DNA of 64,000 nucleotides from Frankia sp. QA3 (lineage in GTDB: Bacteria; Actinomycetota; Actinomycetes; Frankiales; Frankiaceae), in contig NZ_CM001489.1 of NCBI RefSeq assembly GCF_000262465.1, positions 6,037,418 through 6,101,417 on the forward strand, written 5' to 3'. A program made the position numbers and the translations under genes. Of the stretch, positions 62,455-64,000 are shown piece by piece (the first letter of the stretch is position 1; every line of letters starts with the position of its first letter). The notes under the pieces are model-generated. The model saw only the letters and a program-made list of their open reading frames with translations, did not search any database and was not told where the DNA came from.

Positions 62455-62520
62455 GATCATGGTGTTCCGCGGAACCGGAACCGGACGGGCTCCCCTCCAG
62501 CCCGACCCGGCGAATTAAAG
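62455..62520. repeat. Dispersed repeat, short copy
   Basis: GATCATGGTG, then TTCCGCGGAA (62465-62474), then CCCGACCCGGCGAATTAAAG ending at 62520, followed by ATCAGTAGCCG. The same motifs occur in the same order at 36770-37181 with ATCATAATG and GTCCGTAGC variants. Confidence 0.6.
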
Positions 62521-62726
62521 ATCAGTAGCCGCCCGCCCTCCGCCGGACGTGGCGCTGAGCGATGACACGACGGCCCGGCTCGTGTCGTGACCTGGCGGGT
62601 TCCGGTGTTGTGGCCGGTTGGTTGCGCCGAACGGGGGCAGCCTCCTGGATGGCACCGCCGTACGCGGGCGACGTCCCTCGGCTGCGGTGGTCGACCGACG
62701 ACGGGCGTCGGGTGGGGGCGATCCAC

Positions 62727-63365
62727 ATGTCGCATCATGACGAACACGCTGGCACCGGGGAGAGACGATCCGCGGGGGCCACCGGCTCGGAGGACTCCCG
62801 GGGCGGATCCCGCACGGGTGTTCTGCACAAGCGGCCGACGTTCGAGGAGGTCGTGGCCGGGGTCCAGGTGGACCAGACGGTCAGGACCCAGGAGGTGGTG
62901 GCCACCTTCGACGTCTACGGGGAGGCCGAGCGAGCCGTCGACCTGCTCGCCGACCGCGACTTCCCGGTGGAGCGGACCGCCATCATCGGCCGCGGTCTGC
63001 ACATGGTCGAGAAGGTCACGGCCCGGCTGACCTGGGCCTCGGCCGCCGGTCGGGGGGCACTCGCCGGCGCCGTCCCCGGTGCGCTCGTCGGCTGGATCTT
63101 CGGCCTGTTCAACTGGGTCAACCCGTTGGCGGCGGCGGTGCTACTCGCCCTGTACGGGGCGATCTTCGGTGCCGTGATCGGCGCCCTGACGGGAGTGCTG
63201 ATCTACGCCCTGAGCAGGGGCCGCCGGGACTTCGTCTCGGTGACGGCGCTCGGCGCGGACCACTACGACCTGGTCGTCGACGCCGACGTCACCGAGCAGG
63301 CGGTGCGGCTGCTGGAGGAAGCGGGCCTGCGCCGGGCCTCGCCCGCACCGGACGGCCAGGCCTGA
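62727..63365 (+). CDS. General-stress-17M-like membrane protein
   Basis: About 212 residues. The early half has the heat-induced stress (GSP17M) domain 'VVATFDVYGEAERAVDLLAD' and 'FPVERTAIIGRGLHMVEKVT', and the second half two glycine-zipper membrane hairpins ('GALAGAVPGALVGWIFGLF', 'AAAVLLALYGAIFGAVIGAL'), then a soluble end 'ALGADHYDLVVDADVTEQAV'. Start taken at ATG 62727 ('MSHHDEH'). It lies next to dnaK, consistent with stress regulation. Confidence 0.85.
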   Translation: MSHHDEHAGTGERRSAGATGSEDSRGGSRTGVLHKRPTFEEVVAGVQVDQTVRTQEVVATFDVYGEAERAVDLLADRDFPVERTAIIGRGLHMVEKVTARLTWASAAGRGALAGAVPGALVGWIFGLFNWVNPLAAAVLLALYGAIFGAVIGALTGVLIYALSRGRRDFVSVTALGADHYDLVVDADVTEQAVRLLEEAGLRRASPAPDGQA

Positions 63366-63476
63366 CCACCTGGAACAGCGGCCCGACCGGGGTGCCCGGA
63401 GTCGGAACGGTCGGGCTGCGCCGGGCGTGCTGCGTCCGGCGTGACCATCACCAGACGAACTCTCCCGGAGGGCATC

Positions 63477-64000
63477 GTGGGAAAGGCAGTAGGAATCGAC
63501 TTGGGGACGACGAACTCGGTCATCGCCGTCGTGGAAGGCGGCCAGCCGAACGTCATCCCCAATGCCGAGGGAGCCCGGACGACCCCCTCCGTGGTCGCGT
63601 TCACGGAGAGCGGGGAGAGGCTGGTCGGGGAGCTGGCCCGCCGTCAGGCGATTCTCAACCCGAAAGGCACGATCACCGCGGTCAAGCGGTTCATCGGCCG
63701 CCGGTACAGCGAGGTCACGAGCGAGCTGAAGACAGTCACGTACGACATCACCGCCGGGAAGGAAGACGCAGTACGGATCGTCGTTCGCGGGCGCGAGTAC
63801 GCCCCCGAGGAGATCTCGGCGATGGTGCTGCGGAAACTGGCCGACGACGCCGCCAAGTTCCTCGGCGAAAAGGTCACCGAAGCCGTGATCACGGTGCCGG
63901 CGTACTTCAACGACGCGCAACGGCAGTCGACCAAGGACGCCGGCCGGATCGCCGGCCTGGAAGTCCTGCGGATCATCAACGAGCCGACCGCGGCCGCGCT
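63477..64000 (+). CDS. dnaK: Chaperone DnaK (5' part; continues beyond window)
   Basis: HSP70 chaperone. The visible 174 residues are the ATPase lobe start: 'AVGIDLGTTNSVIAVVEGG' (phosphate 1), 'NAEGARTTPSVVAFT', 'AVKRFIGRRYSEV' and 'AVITVPAYFNDAQRQST', reaching 'INEPTAAA'. Start GTG 63477 with a GGAGGG box at 63467-63472. GrpE and DnaJ are not in the window. No clear HAIR (HspR) box is seen in the 110-base upstream gap. Confidence 0.97.
   Translation, partial: MGKAVGIDLGTTNSVIAVVEGGQPNVIPNAEGARTTPSVVAFTESGERLVGELARRQAILNPKGTITAVKRFIGRRYSEVTSELKTVTYDITAGKEDAVRIVVRGREYAPEEISAMVLRKLADDAAKFLGEKVTEAVITVPAYFNDAQRQSTKDAGRIAGLEVLRIINEPTAAA

Larger units (their letters stand above)
62186..62726. other. 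Intergenic region with inverted and dispersed repeats
   Basis: Holds the inverted/tandem block at 62254-62312 and the short copy of the dispersed repeat at 62455-62520. The open frame extending upstream of 62727 has no recognisable sequence and is taken as non-coding. Confidence 0.45.

Noticed and set aside
62562..62726. N-terminal extension of the GSP17M-like protein
   Set aside because: No similarity or sensible composition before the ATG at 62727; treated as non-coding.

Overview
The window is very GC-rich (roughly 70 percent G+C by eye) with strong third-position GC. It carries genes typical of sporulating, mycothiol-using actinomycetes: an SsgA-family regulator, a conservon (CvnA-B-C-D plus P450), a mycothiol-dependent isomerase-family protein, a DUF574 methyltransferase, several SpoIIE-type phosphatases and a family 2B encapsulin. 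The mix of WD40 kinases, conservon, type III PKS and many decayed genes and IS fragments suggests Frankia or a close relative. That is inference; no rRNA is present to settle it.

Layout. 1-16.7 kb is mostly core-like. It holds a cyclic-nucleotide-domain encapsulin shell gene (cut by the left edge) behind a 21-bp tandem repeat, an isopentenyl-diphosphate isomerase, a decayed bioB, a hemerythrin, a secreted Cu/Zn-SOD-like protein, a serine hydrolase and an MgtC protein. Next come a translationally coupled methyltransferase plus haem-oxygenase-like iron enzyme pair, a CYTH-domain protein, an SsgA-like regulator, a PP2C phosphatase and an AMIN-like lipoprotein. At 16811 lies tRNA-Thr(TGT). Its 3' half is repeated exactly at 27292 and imperfectly at 34735. 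This marks two tandemly accreted genomic islands that share similar end sequences but show no integrase.

Island 1 (about 16.84-27.34 kb) carries a NucA/NucB nuclease-toxin fragment with a candidate immunity gene, an IS nested in an IS6-type transposase, and an intact six-gene conservon with two P450s. Island 2 (about 27.34-34.78 kb) carries an alpha/beta hydrolase, transposase fragments, a DUF574 methyltransferase and a soluble Ser/Thr kinase fused to a seven-bladed WD40 propeller.

From 34.8 to 46 kb many genes are small, broken or frameshifted: TetR, ECF sigma factor and its membrane partner, and two secreted Gly/Thr-rich proteins. One of the secreted proteins is out of frame because of one extra 7-bp repeat unit. 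This stretch also holds an SDR, a phosphotransferase overlapping a 2OG-Fe(II) oxygenase, and a repeat-rich block whose elements recur at 62.5 kb.

From 46.2 to 52.7 kb is a leftward run: SpoIIE phosphatase, UbiA prenyltransferase, methyltransferase, acyl-CoA-dehydrogenase-like flavoprotein, type III polyketide synthase. It looks like a small prenylated-polyketide (meroterpenoid or phenolic lipid) locus. Divergent from it is a giant cytosolic hybrid histidine kinase with five HAMP-type repeats. The right end holds a desaturase/ferredoxin-reductase pair, HdeD, an SDR lacking its catalytic Tyr, a 7 x 19-bp minisatellite, a tandem molbindin, a GSP17M-like membrane protein and the start of dnaK.
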